Positions 17,708-25,916 are shown, counted from the first letter of the stretch. The stretch: 64,000 bases of DNA from Candidatus Saccharibacteria bacterium oral taxon 488 (GCA_010202465.1 CP047919.1:767235-831234), one strand, 5' to 3'. Notes: generated from the letters alone by a model not told the origin. Program-made: numbers and translations.

Positions 17708-19790
17708 AATGCTCCCTCATGTCAAATTCAGCCTGCTTACCGTTATTCCACTGGGAAACTGGGCGCAAGAAACCAACCACCCGCGAGTACACCTCGGTAC
17801 TTTCGCCGCAATTCGGGCAAGCCGGGTGCTCACCGACGATATAGCCGTGGTTAGCACAAATTGAAAAGCTCGGCGTAAAGGTAAAGTACGGCAATTTGTA
17901 ATTCTCACAAATCGTTTTGACCAGTTTCTTCAGCGTCTGCGGATCGTCCATGCGTTCACCCAAGAAGAAGTGAATCACCGTGCCGCCCGTGTATTTAGTC
18001 TGCAGATTATCCTGCAAATCCATCAGCTCAAACAGGTCGTCAGTGTAGTTGACCGGTAGGTGGCTGGAGTTGGTGTAGAACGGATGTTTAACCGCCGCGC
18101 CCAAGCCATTGGCAAAGTGGGCTCGGTCAGGGAAGCTGGCCTTGTCGAGCTGCGCCAAGCGGTAGGTCGTACCCTCAGCTGGCGTCGCCTCCAGGTTGTA
18201 ATTATTACCCGTTTCTTTCTGGTATTCCACCAAGCGGTCGCGCATGAAGTCAAGCGTTTTCTCGGCGAACGCCTTACCCTTTTCAGTGCCAATGTCAACG
18301 CCCAGCAAGTTTAATGCCGCCTCGTTAGTACCAATCAAACCGATGGTTGAAAAGTGATTTTTCCAGTACTCGTTGAAGCGCTTTTTAATATCGCGCAGGT
18401 AAAACTTGGTGTACGGATATAGACTAATGTCCGAATCGGTCAGCTGCTCCAGCACCTTGCGTTTGGTCTCCAGACTATCGCGCGCCATATCCATCAATTC
18501 GCCCAGGCCTTTGAAAAATTCTTTCTCGTTCTTTGATTTCAGCGCCAGCCGCGGCAAATTAATCGTCACCACACCAATTGAACCGGTCATCGGATTACTG
18601 CCAAACAAACCGCCGCCGCGATACTCCAACTGGCGGTTATCGATGCGCAAGCGGCAGCACATCGAGCGCGCATCTTCTGGATCCATGTCGGAATTGATGA
18701 AGTTTGAGAAGTACGGGATGCCATACTTGGCGCTAGCTTCCCAAAGATTTTCAATGACCGGATTATCCCAGTTGAAATCTTTAGTAATGTTGACTGTCGG
18801 AATCGGGAAGGTAAAGACTCGGCCGTTGGCATCGCCCTCAGACAGCACCTCCAGCAGTGCCTTATTAAGCATATTCATCTCTTCTTGGTAATCGCCGTAG
18901 TTGGTGTCCTGCATCTCGCCGCCGATGATCACCGGATTACCAGCCATGTGCTTCGGACATTCCAGATCGAGCGTGATGTTGGTAAACGGCGTCTGGAAGC
19001 CAACCCGCGTTGGCACGTTAACGTTAAAGACAAATTCTTGCAGCGCTTGCTTGACCTCGTCATAGCTCAGCTTATCAGCGCGAATAAATGGTGCTAAGAG
19101 TGTGTCAAAGTCAGAGAACGCCTGAGCGCCAGCCGCTTCGCCCTGCAAAGTGTAGAAGAAGTTTACTACCTGGCCCAGTGCCGAGCGGAAATGCTTAGCC
19201 GGCTTGGAGGCCACCTTATTTTTGACGCCGGTGAAGCCTTGCCGCAGCAAATCCATCAGATCCCAACCGACGCAATAGACACTCAGCAAATTGAGGTCGT
19301 GAATATGTAAATCGCCCTCTTTATGCGCCCGGCCGATTTTCGGCGAATAGATCTTATCCAGCCAGTAGGTCTTAGTAATTTCCGCCGAAACGTAGTTATT
19401 CAGGCCCTGCAAACTATAGCCCATGTTGGAGTTTTCTTTGACTTTCCAGTCCAAGTTATTGACGTATTTATCGATCAAATCGACGTGCGCATTGGAAGTA
19501 ATTTCACGCAGTTTTTTATGCTGATCGCGGTAGATGATGTAAGCCTTGGCAGTTTTCTTGAACTTGGAATCAATCAAAATATCCTCGACGATGTCCTGGA
19601 TGTCTTCGACACCTGGCAAGCGTTTTTGGTTGCGAGTTTCCAGTACCGCCAGCACCTTGTCAGTCAATTTGACAGCCTGCTTGGCGTCAAATTCGCCAGT
19701 CTCCAGGCCCGCCTTCTCAATGGCTTTTTCAATTTTTTTACGGTCAAATTTAACAGTCCGACCGTCGCGTTTTTTGATTGATTTGTACAT
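17655..19790 (-). CDS. nrdD: Anaerobic (class III) ribonucleoside-triphosphate reductase
   Basis: 711 residues. Reduces ribonucleoside triphosphates to deoxynucleotides with a glycyl radical, so it only works without oxygen. N-terminal ATP-cone (about 1-95, starting KKRDGRTVKFDRKKIEKA) gives dATP feedback control. The C-terminal metal site is C645-x2-H ... C658-P-N-C661 and the radical glycine is G673 in SRVVGFLRPVSQW. The tail runs about 38 residues past the radical site, somewhat long, because it overlaps nrdG. The start has a strong AAGGAGGGG site 1-3 bases before ATG. Two NrdR-box-like sites lie 85-132 bases upstream. No class I or II reductase is in the window. Confidence 0.97.
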   Translation of the reverse strand: MYKSIKKRDGRTVKFDRKKIEKAIEKAGLETGEFDAKQAVKLTDKVLAVLETRNQKRLPGVEDIQDIVEDILIDSKFKKTAKAYIIYRDQHKKLREITSNAHVDLIDKYVNNLDWKVKENSNMGYSLQGLNNYVSAEITKTYWLDKIYSPKIGRAHKEGDLHIHDLNLLSVYCVGWDLMDLLRQGFTGVKNKVASKPAKHFRSALGQVVNFFYTLQGEAAGAQAFSDFDTLLAPFIRADKLSYDEVKQALQEFVFNVNVPTRVGFQTPFTNITLDLECPKHMAGNPVIIGGEMQDTNYGDYQEEMNMLNKALLEVLSEGDANGRVFTFPIPTVNITKDFNWDNPVIENLWEASAKYGIPYFSNFINSDMDPEDARSMCCRLRIDNRQLEYRGGGLFGSNPMTGSIGVVTINLPRLALKSKNEKEFFKGLGELMDMARDSLETKRKVLEQLTDSDISLYPYTKFYLRDIKKRFNEYWKNHFSTIGLIGTNEAALNLLGVDIGTEKGKAFAEKTLDFMRDRLVEYQKETGNNYNLEATPAEGTTYRLAQLDKASFPDRAHFANGLGAAVKHPFYTNSSHLPVNYTDDLFELMDLQDNLQTKYTGGTVIHFFLGERMDDPQTLKKLVKTICENYKLPYFTFTPSFSICANHGYIVGEHPACPNCGESTEVYSRVVGFLRPVSQWNNGKQAEFDMREHYDDAAEHQRACAVAVPA

Positions 19791-19874
19791 ACCCCTCCTT
19801 ATTATGGCAATAGCAAACCAGCCCCAACCTCCCCGAGGGGCTTGTGTTGCAAAAAACGTTATTTATTTTCTAAA

Positions 19875-19890
19875 ACACCATATGTAGTGC
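19875..19890. promoter_or_regulatory. NrdR-box-like palindrome 1
   Basis: ACACCATATGTAGTGC matches the 16-base NrdR consensus ACACWATATATWGTGT at 13 of 16 positions. It lies upstream of nrdD, and its centre is 32 bases (three helical turns) from the second site, the usual paired arrangement for NrdR, the ATP/dATP-sensing repressor of ribonucleotide reductase genes. The nrdR gene is not in the window. Confidence 0.65.
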
Positions 19891-19906
19891 TTAATATAGA
19901 ATATAC

Positions 19907-19922
19907 ACGCGATATATAGCGT
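19907..19922. promoter_or_regulatory. NrdR-box-like palindrome 2
   Basis: ACGCGATATATAGCGT matches the NrdR consensus at 13 of 16 positions and is itself a near-perfect palindrome. It is 32 bases, centre to centre, from the first site. Confidence 0.65.
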
Positions 19923-19948
19923 TTGTCAACGAAAATACATTGTATTAT

Positions 19949-20470
19949 TTACATGTGAGAAGCGGAAGTCTTTGTTCCCTCTGATAACGCCAAAACGTCG
20001 CGGTAAATCATATCAACAATTTCCGCTTGAGCCAGCTTCTCGCCAATTCGCCGCTCGCCTGGCACGTCCAAAACATCTTGATCTTTCCACCACTGACGCA
20101 TTTCCGATGCGCCAAATTCATGAGTGTTTGGCTTAGTGGCGTGGCGGCGCACCGTTTCCTCAAACGATATATCAAAATAATAAATCAGTTTTTCGCCCTG
20201 AAAATCATTCAATAGCCGGTGCAGCATCGCGCCATATTTTTTATTACTCAAAATACCTTCCAAAATCACCGTATAACCAACTTTGTTGCCGTACATACAT
20301 AGATCATACATCAGTTGAATCGCCGGGTTGCTTTCGCTGTCTTTCACGCGAAGCATCTCCCGCCGCACCATATCCTGCGACACCAACATCGTGCCGTAAC
20401 CTAGCTGATGCTGGAGCAGGCGCGCAGTGCTGGTTTTACCGCAACCAGAATTACCGCGGAGAATGATCAG
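19949..20470 (-). CDS. Small P-loop kinase (AAA/zeta-toxin-like or phosphotransferase-like), no standard start codon
   Basis: About 173 residues. The core begins IILRGNSGCGKTSTARLLQ, a Walker A, followed by MLVSQDMVRREML, the pattern of small-molecule kinases of the chloramphenicol-phosphotransferase-like group often seen as MIIILRGNSGSGKT. An ATG-initiated frame starts only at 20389, after the Walker A, which would remove the ATP site and is unlikely. Upstream of the P-loop the frame is open to a TGA at about 20509 but holds no ATG, GTG or TTG; the CTG at 20468-20470 gives the family-like N-terminus, and an ACG with a GGAG in front lies about 15 bases before it. A lost start codon or a rare start is possible. 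Substrate unknown. Confidence 0.6.
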   Translation of the reverse strand: MIILRGNSGCGKTSTARLLQHQLGYGTMLVSQDMVRREMLRVKDSESNPAIQLMYDLCMYGNKVGYTVILEGILSNKKYGAMLHRLLNDFQGEKLIYYFDISFEETVRRHATKPNTHEFGASEMRQWWKDQDVLDVPGERRIGEKLAQAEIVDMIYRDVLALSEGTKTSASHM

Positions 20471-20530
20471 CGGATGAGAGGTCGTCGTGTACGCTCCAGC
20501 AAATCATAGATTATAACGACAGTCTCCGTA

Positions 20531-21310
20531 TTACGCCCCTGTATCTCGCCGATAAAATCCGATCACTGCCACGCCGAGTGCCACCAAACTCACACAAATT
20601 AAAACGACCAATTTCCCTAAGTCCAATCCATCCATCAAAGTCCCCGGAATATTGTAATAATGAATCAGCGACCAAACGTCATAATCTTTCCAGCTTTCGA
20701 TCAGTTTGGCGGTGATTGACAGAGCATACATTGCTAGAAAAATCAGACTACCAGCGCCGACAGCCAGCCCGCGCCTACCTGTCACTGCCTGAGTGACAAA
20801 GGTGATACTACCAAAACTAATCCCCAAAAACCACAAACTCACACAAGCCCCAGCAACGTGCGTGAGGTTTGGATGAAAATCGAACAACGGACCGATGAGC
20901 GCAATGGTCATACACAATAACACTGGAGGAATCACCAATAATCCCGCCATCGCCGCATATTTTTGCAGTACAATCGTCACGCGAGTTCGTCGACTAGCAA
21001 GCAGCAACTCCAGCGTGCCCGAATCTTCTTCTCGGCCAACTACCCCAGCGCCCAAAATAATCGCCGTAATCACCACCCCAACCATCGCCACCAGTGGAAA
21101 CAGCTCAATACTCAGCCAGCCTTCTGGCGTGGTGCCAATCGCCAAATCGCCAACCACCGCTTTCATGCCAGCCGGCATCATGCTGACAAACGGACTTAAT
21201 TGATCGCTAAATTTATTGAATAGCGCTGAAAACAACACCGCCACAACACTAATACCAATACCCAAAAACAGCGGCAGTTTGTAATTTTGCCGCACCGTTT
21301 GCCACATCAT
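20531..21310 (-). CDS. ABC-2 type transporter permease
   Basis: 259 residues, about six hydrophobic segments (around 15-35, 70-92, 118-140, 150-172, 180-200, 232-252), the fold of ABC-2 exporter permeases. It overlaps the ATPase gene by 4 bases (ATGA), so the two form one exporter. The substrate cannot be told from sequence; homologues move peptides, antibiotics or lipids outward. A two-component system follows upstream in the same direction, a common pairing for envelope-stress exporters. Confidence 0.85.
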   Translation of the reverse strand: MMWQTVRQNYKLPLFLGIGISVVAVLFSALFNKFSDQLSPFVSMMPAGMKAVVGDLAIGTTPEGWLSIELFPLVAMVGVVITAIILGAGVVGREEDSGTLELLLASRRTRVTIVLQKYAAMAGLLVIPPVLLCMTIALIGPLFDFHPNLTHVAGACVSLWFLGISFGSITFVTQAVTGRRGLAVGAGSLIFLAMYALSITAKLIESWKDYDVWSLIHYYNIPGTLMDGLDLGKLVVLICVSLVALGVAVIGFYRRDTGA

Positions 21311-22212
21311 CGCTTTGCCTCCTCGCCTTCATAATACCGCATAAATAATTCTTCTAGCTCTAGTTCTGATTCGCGCAATAGTTTTGGTTGGTATTCGGCG
21401 ATGAACGAGACAAACTCCGTTGCGTCGCCTTTGACGGTAAATTCGTATTCGTCGCCACGGTGTTGAACGCCGGTGATGGATGGCACGTTTCTGGCTGCCG
21501 TTAGGGACGGTTTTTTGGCAAATGTCACAATGTAGCGGTGCGTTGACAGATGTTTCATGGTGGCGATAGGTTCAATGGCAATCAATTTCCCGTCGCGAAT
21601 AAAGCCAGCGCGGTGACAAATCTTTTGCACTTCAGCCAGGTCGTGGCTACTGACAAACACCGTGGCGCCTTGTTCAGAAACTTCGCGCACCAACTCGTAA
21701 AATACCTGCTTCATCAGCGGATCCAGACCGCTGGTCGGCTCGTCCAAAATCAGCAGTTTCGGGCGGTGCATAAAGGCCTGAATTAGGCCAATTTTCTGGC
21801 GATTACCCTTGGAAAGCTGGCGAATCGGCCGATCCAGCACCGCCTCAAAACGCTCAGCCAATTCATCAACATAGTGCCAATCAACCTTCCGACCCGTCCG
21901 CGCCAAAAACTTCAGCAATTTCCGACCAGTCATAGTTTCATACAGGGCGATATCGCCCGCCAGATACCCAACCTGATCATGAAGCGCCGCTCGTTCCTTA
22001 GAATTCCGGCCGCCCAGCAATTCTACCCAGCCGTCCGTCGGCCTCAAGAAATCCATCACCGACCGAATCGTTGTACTTTTACCCGCACCATTCGGTCCAA
22101 GAAAACCAAACACCTCGCCTTCATGCAGCTCCAGCGACACATTGTTGACTGCCAGCTTATGCCCAAAGCGCTTGGTCAGCCCGTGTAACATCAGCGGTGA
22201 AGTATCACTCAT
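21307..22212 (-). CDS. ABC transporter ATP-binding protein
   Basis: 301 residues. Walker A GPNGAGKST (39-47, K45), signature QLSKGNRQK (in place of LSGGQ), Walker B LLILDEPTSGLDP, and H-loop VSSHDLAE. The C-terminal 80 residues form the extra domain usual in CcmA/drug-type subunits. Start ATG at 22212 has AAGGAG five bases ahead. Partner of the following permease. Confidence 0.93.
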   Translation of the reverse strand: MSDTSPLMLHGLTKRFGHKLAVNNVSLELHEGEVFGFLGPNGAGKSTTIRSVMDFLRPTDGWVELLGGRNSKERAALHDQVGYLAGDIALYETMTGRKLLKFLARTGRKVDWHYVDELAERFEAVLDRPIRQLSKGNRQKIGLIQAFMHRPKLLILDEPTSGLDPLMKQVFYELVREVSEQGATVFVSSHDLAEVQKICHRAGFIRDGKLIAIEPIATMKHLSTHRYIVTFAKKPSLTAARNVPSITGVQHRGDEYEFTVKGDATEFVSFIAEYQPKLLRESELELEELFMRYYEGEEAKR

Positions 22213-22329
22213 AGCGACTCCTTATGGTCATCATTTGCTATAGTTTCAGTATATCGCATGGTAGGCTTTTACGCCACCAGATCAAAACGTAACTTTCTTT
22301 AATTGCAAGTAGTATCAGCCAGCCAACCC

Positions 22330-23298
22330 TCAGAAATGCAAGCTGAAGGTAGAGCCCTGACCCGCTTCGCTTTTAACGCTCAATTGATAACCGTTTTTGT
22401 CAGCCACCGCCTTAGCGATAGCTAGCCCGAGTCCATAGCCCGAACCATACCCACGCGTACGCGCTTCATCACTACGATAAAATCTGTCGAAAATTTTCGC
22501 CTGGTCTTGTTTGGCGATGCCAATGCCTTGGTCGACAACTGAGAGAGTTTGGCCGTCCAGCCGAATGACTACTGTACCACCTAGTGGCGAATATTTGATG
22601 GCATTATCGATCAGCGTACCCAAAATTTGCGTCACCGCCGCGACTGCGACCGTGTGCGTTACTGACGGCACTTGCATATCTAGCACTACTTGTTTTTTGT
22701 CAGCCACCGGCTGATAGCGATCAACCGTGTCGCGGACAAGTTTCGCCATATCGACCGCCTGTTTTTCAATCTGCTGATTATCGACCTGGGTAAGTTGCAA
22801 CAAATTGTCCGTCAGCTCGCGCAATTTTTCAACCTCGTCAATGTTGCGCTGGAAAACTACCCTCACCTTTTTTTCATCCAGCGTTTTTTTGCGTAGCGCC
22901 ACTTCGTTGGTGGTCATTAGCGCCGTCAGTGGCGTCCGCAGCTCGTGACTAGCATCCGACACAAATTGCACCTGAGCCCGCATTGCTCGCTCGATCGGCG
23001 CCAAAGTCCGTCGCGCCAACAACATACTCAGCCAATATCCAACCAACAACATCACCCCGTTCAGCACTATCAATGACATAACGACCGACCCACGGGTTTC
23101 GCTATTGCGCCGTTCCAGGCGGCGATTGAACTGACGTTCGGCGAGCTCTGGCGGCTGCTGAGCATGTTCGCCCGGCGGCAGCGGCCGATTTAACTGGATG
23201 GAAGTAATGGCGTAAATAATCACACTGAAGGCTAGTGATAGCGTCATAATCACCGCTAAATAGCTCAGCGCTAGCCGCCTAACACGCTGCTGTTTCAT
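22330..23298 (-). CDS. Membrane sensor histidine kinase
   Basis: 322 residues. Two transmembrane helices (about 9-31 and 71-94) frame a short outside loop of about 40 residues rich in Pro, Glu and Arg. Then a dimerisation box with the phospho-acceptor H118 (SDASHELRTPLTAL) and an HATPase domain with N (LIDNAIKYSP), G1 (VVDQGIGIAK) and G2 (GSGYGLGLAIAK). The loop is too small for a large ligand-binding domain, so it may sense the membrane or a partner such as the neighbouring ABC exporter. Overlaps the response regulator by 4 bases. Confidence 0.93.
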   Translation of the reverse strand: MKQQRVRRLALSYLAVIMTLSLAFSVIIYAITSIQLNRPLPPGEHAQQPPELAERQFNRRLERRNSETRGSVVMSLIVLNGVMLLVGYWLSMLLARRTLAPIERAMRAQVQFVSDASHELRTPLTALMTTNEVALRKKTLDEKKVRVVFQRNIDEVEKLRELTDNLLQLTQVDNQQIEKQAVDMAKLVRDTVDRYQPVADKKQVVLDMQVPSVTHTVAVAAVTQILGTLIDNAIKYSPLGGTVVIRLDGQTLSVVDQGIGIAKQDQAKIFDRFYRSDEARTRGYGSGYGLGLAIAKAVADKNGYQLSVKSEAGQGSTFSLHF

Positions 23299-23969
23299 GA
23301 TTTGTCCTCCAGTTTATAGCCAAAGCCGGGGACGGTGTGAATCAGTTTTGAGTCAAATGGTTTATCGATTTTGCGGCGCAAAAACATGATGAACAATTCA
23401 ACATTGTTCGGCAAGACGTCAGCATCAAAATCCCACACGTGCGAGATGATTTGCTCTTTGGACAAAACCTTGCCAGCGTTGCGCATCAGATATTCCAAGA
23501 CGCCGTACTCTTTGGCGGTCAAGTTAATTTCCTGATTCGCCCGCATTACTTTTTTCAGACTCGGATCAAGCGTCAAATCACCAACCCGCAAGACTTCTTC
23601 CAGCCTCTCGTTCGGACGGCGCAACAACGCTCGAAGACGCGCCAATAGCACCTCAAAGCTAAACGGCTTCGCCAAATAATCATCAGCGCCCATATCCAAG
23701 CCTTCGACAATATCCCGCTCGGCATCACGCGCTGTCAACATCAAAATCGGCGTCTGATTACCGTCTTTGCGTAGCGCCCGACAGACCTCATAGCCATTCA
23801 TTTCCGGCAGCATCACGTCAAGAATAATCACGTCGTACTCGTCCGCCGTCGCCGTCCAATAACCCTCGTCGCCATCATGCGCCACATCAACCGCATAGGC
23901 TTCATCTTCCAAGCCTTCTTTCAGCGACTGGGCAATCGCCGTGTCATCTTCTACTAGTAAAATTCTCAT
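23295..23969 (-). CDS. OmpR/PhoB-family response regulator
   Basis: 224 residues. Receiver domain with acidic pocket E7-D8-D9, phospho-acceptor D51 (VIILDVMLPEMNG) and K101 (DYLAKPF); C-terminal winged helix (about 125-222; LTAKEYGVLEYLMRNAGKVLSKEQI). It pairs with the kinase that follows. Target genes are not visible, but the ABC exporter downstream of the kinase on the same strand is the natural candidate. Confidence 0.94.
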   Translation of the reverse strand: MRILLVEDDTAIAQSLKEGLEDEAYAVDVAHDGDEGYWTATADEYDVIILDVMLPEMNGYEVCRALRKDGNQTPILMLTARDAERDIVEGLDMGADDYLAKPFSFEVLLARLRALLRRPNERLEEVLRVGDLTLDPSLKKVMRANQEINLTAKEYGVLEYLMRNAGKVLSKEQIISHVWDFDADVLPNNVELFIMFLRRKIDKPFDSKLIHTVPGFGYKLEDKS

Positions 23970-24044
23970 TAGCTAACTATCCTCTTTTTCAACTTTAGCA
24001 CAGGCATCTGAAAAATTGCTTAAAGCTCACCACTCAAAAGTCGC

Positions 24045-25013
24045 TTAGTCGCCGCAACGAATGACAATTCTAGTACCATCTCCCGCTACAATCCTACACT
24101 TGCCACCGACAGGATACGTGAACTTCGGGTCAGTGTGACCAAAATCAAGATTGACCACCACTGGAATTTTTGAATCGATATTCTTTGAAAGAATGATGTC
24201 GCTAATCATGTCGTCAGTCGCCCGAGATTCGCCCTGAAAACGCCCAACCAAAATTGCTTTTACCTGACGAAAAAATGACTGCTGCATCAATGCCTGCACG
24301 TGATGCTCAAGCGTTTCAGGAATTGAATCATAGCTATCGTCTTCAATTTTCGGAAAATATTCCGTACCGTTCAACAAGTTCAGGCTACAAAGATTACCGC
24401 CAATCATTACTCCTTCAGCCGATCCGCCCTGCACGACTCGCGGCCCATTATTTTTCAAAGCTTGGCGCAGCGAAGCTTCGTCATAATTCCACGGAAGATC
24501 GTAAAATGTTTCCGATTGCTGAACGATAAATTCTGCCGGCTGATCCGCAAACAAACACCGCCGAAAATACTCCAACGAATAATCGGCTTCTGGCGGCAAA
24601 CCAAAACAATAGAAATTTGGCATCGCATAAGTCACCAGCCCAGTTTTTGCTAAAATCACATGATTGAGGACGGTAATATCAGAAAAGCCACCAAAGAGCT
24701 TCGGATTGTCTTTAATAATTTGCCAGTCAATTTTACCCAGCATCTGATTTGAATTGAATCCGCCAATCGCCGCCAAGACACACTTCACGTTTTCGTCCAT
24801 AAATGCTACGTGTAAATCTTCAACCTTCTCGTCATCTGTCGGGCAACCGCGTTGACTCCTAGAAAAAGCATTTTTACTAAACGTAACTTTTAGCCCAAGT
24901 GACTCTAATGCTGATTTGGCTCGCTCTAAAACACCTTCGTCAATATCGCTGGCTGAGCGCGCCGGTGCAATCACCCTCACTTCATCACCTGGCTTTAATT
25001 TATCTGGTATCAT
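24045..25013 (-). CDS. Serine peptidase of family S66 (LD-carboxypeptidase / MccF type)
   Basis: 322 residues. Catalytic triad positions can be read as S111 (GGFSDITVLNHV), E224 (FPKIEDDSYDS) and H293 (LDFGHTDPKFTYPVGG). The N-terminus KLKPGDEVRVIAPARS is typical of the family. Members either trim murein tetrapeptides (LdcA) or inactivate peptide-nucleotide antibiotics such as microcin C (MccF); sequence alone does not decide, although the SDIT region resembles MccF-like proteins. No signal peptide, so it acts in the cytoplasm. The start has AAAGGA in front. Upstream lies a His-rich leader peptide with alternative hairpins, which suggests that expression rises when charged tRNA-His is scarce. 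Confidence 0.9.
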   Translation of the reverse strand: MIPDKLKPGDEVRVIAPARSASDIDEGVLERAKSALESLGLKVTFSKNAFSRSQRGCPTDDEKVEDLHVAFMDENVKCVLAAIGGFNSNQMLGKIDWQIIKDNPKLFGGFSDITVLNHVILAKTGLVTYAMPNFYCFGLPPEADYSLEYFRRCLFADQPAEFIVQQSETFYDLPWNYDEASLRQALKNNGPRVVQGGSAEGVMIGGNLCSLNLLNGTEYFPKIEDDSYDSIPETLEHHVQALMQQSFFRQVKAILVGRFQGESRATDDMISDIILSKNIDSKIPVVVNLDFGHTDPKFTYPVGGKCRIVAGDGTRIVIRCGD

Positions 25014-25041
25014 ATATTTCCTTTCCTAAAATTAATCAATC

Positions 25042-25061
25042 AAAAAACCTCCCGCAGGAGG
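25042..25061 (-). terminator. Intrinsic terminator inside the S66 leader (attenuator)
   Basis: On the minus strand CCTCC-TGCG-GGAGG is followed directly by six T, a five-base-pair GC-rich stem with a U tract, about 30 bases before the S66 start codon. Its 5' arm is also the partner of an upstream segment (25082-25089), so the terminator can be pre-empted. Confidence 0.75.
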
Positions 25062-25089
25062 CATAAAACAGCAATAAAACACCTCCTGC
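25054..25089 (-). promoter_or_regulatory. Antiterminator hairpin competing with the S66 leader terminator
   Basis: GCAGGAGG at 25089-25082, starting right after the leader-peptide stop codon, pairs perfectly over eight bases with CCTCCTGC at 25061-25054. This uses the 5' arm of the terminator, so the two structures exclude each other. A ribosome that reaches the leader stop would cover the first segment and let the terminator form; one stalled on the His codons would leave it free. Confidence 0.7.
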
Positions 25090-25131
25090 TTACATGTGGA
25101 GATGATGATGGATTGAGAGTAAATTCATCAT
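25090..25131 (-). CDS. His-rich leader peptide of the S66 peptidase gene
   Basis: A 13-codon frame, MMNLLSIHHHLHM then TAA, with four His codons at positions 8, 9, 10 and 12. It lies between the ASCH gene stop (25163) and the terminator hairpin. No Shine-Dalgarno is present, but a TATGAT sequence about 11 bases before the ATG could be a -10, which would put the start very near the 5' end of the RNA. The position of the His codons relative to the competing hairpins is what classical ribosome-mediated attenuation requires. Not proven to be translated. Confidence 0.65.
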   Translation of the reverse strand: MMNLLSIHHHLHM

Positions 25132-25162
25132 AGTTTCAGCATATCATAGCCTTACTGAAAGA

Positions 25163-25537
25163 TTAAAGCGATAAGCAAATTTCCACTGCTAGCACGCCAT
25201 AATGTTTTTGGTCGGCAGCGGAATAATATTTGTTGTATTCGGCAGCGGCAGCTTCGGCACTGGTGGCATGCGGAATAACACGGTGGTAACCCTCGGCCTG
25301 CACCATTTCTAAAAAGGAATTGTAGTGGCGGATGGCGATAATCTCCACGCGTGCTTGATCTGGTTTGCCGTCGTGTAGTATTCCTTCGGCATCGCGAACA
25401 TCGCGACGCAGGTGAATCTTATCGCCGACTCGGTACTCGGCAAATTTTCCGCGATTCAATCGACCTTCAACCGTCTTCCGCCCGGCGATAATATCGTCAA
25501 GTAATTTTGATTCTCGTCCTGAGTGCCAGATTTTCAT
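25163..25537 (-). CDS. ASCH-domain protein
   Basis: 124 residues, all of it one ASCH domain (PUA-like beta barrel) with the motif KTVEGRLNRGKFAEYRVGDKI (about 21-41) and a late SAEAAAAEYNKYY segment. ASCH proteins bind RNA or modified nucleosides, and some are N4-acetylcytidine amidohydrolases; the substrate here is unknown. It lies just upstream of the S66 leader, and its transcript may run into it. Confidence 0.88.
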   Translation of the reverse strand: MKIWHSGRESKLLDDIIAGRKTVEGRLNRGKFAEYRVGDKIHLRRDVRDAEGILHDGKPDQARVEIIAIRHYNSFLEMVQAEGYHRVIPHATSAEAAAAEYNKYYSAADQKHYGVLAVEICLSL

Positions 25538-25670
25538 AATTCCTACAGTGTTGTATCTTTTTTATAGTTTTTCTTAACTTCTTGCCAACAGCGATGCCAT
25601 AGAATTATAGCACAGCCTATAAAAGTGTTTCTACTAGTCATGCCTACCAAACTACAATAAAATCTTTAGA

Positions 25671-25808
25671 TTAGGCAAATCTTAAACAGCTATCGCCTGA
25701 GCTTCCGGCCAAATTCGCTGTACCAGCCGGCTTGCCGCGCGTGGTTAGCCGCACCCAAGCATCGCCATAGGCCTGGTCGATTGCCATCAGTCCTTGGACA
25801 TCACGAAT
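25671..25808 (-). pseudogene. Detached 3' end of a winged-helix regulator gene
   Basis: Reads as IRDVQGLMAIDQAYGDAWVRL and on to GDSCLRFA and a TAA stop at 25671-25673; upstream an in-frame TAG follows at once, so only the last 45 or so codons exist. It matches the C-terminal part of the intact regulator at 27254-27568, including 74 identical bases, and then diverges. It seems to retain the native C-terminus (CLRFA-stop), whereas the intact gene now ends in an unrelated tail. This fragment and the promoter below are all that is found between the ASCH gene and the TetR gene (25538-25916). Confidence 0.75.
25687..25760. repeat. 74-bp direct repeat, left copy
   Basis: Identical to 27294-27367 over 74 bases, same orientation. 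Together they bracket the TetR/flavin-reductase cassette. Outside the 74 bases the two copies differ, though coding similarity continues on the regulator side. Confidence 0.92.
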
Positions 25809-25829
25809 CTACCAACAGCCACCCTTCTA

Positions 25830-25858
25830 TTGACACGATGGTCATAATTCGATACGAT
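25830..25858 (+). promoter_or_regulatory. Sigma-70-type promoter of the TetR cassette
   Basis: TTGACA (25830-25835), a 17-base spacer and TACGAT (25853-25858). This is the best -35/-10 pair noticed in the window. The -10 overlaps the left arm of the operator palindrome. Confidence 0.75.
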
Positions 25859-25892
25859 ATGAATGAATACAAAAAGTTATTCATTCATATCG
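25855..25892. promoter_or_regulatory. TetR-type operator palindrome
   Basis: Perfect 15-base arms, CGATATGAATGAATA and its inverse, separated by eight bases. The left arm covers the -10 box and the right arm ends about nine bases before the ribosome-binding site, so binding of a TetR dimer would block transcription of its own operon. Confidence 0.85.
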
Positions 25893-25916
25893 TTAACATG
25901 AAGGAGGTTGCCAGCG

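Noticed and set aside
25030-25066. A short frame across the terminator (MPPAGGFLID) as a second leader peptide
   Set aside because: Reading through any CCTCC...GGAGGTTTTTT terminator gives such a peptide; it is not evidence of a gene.
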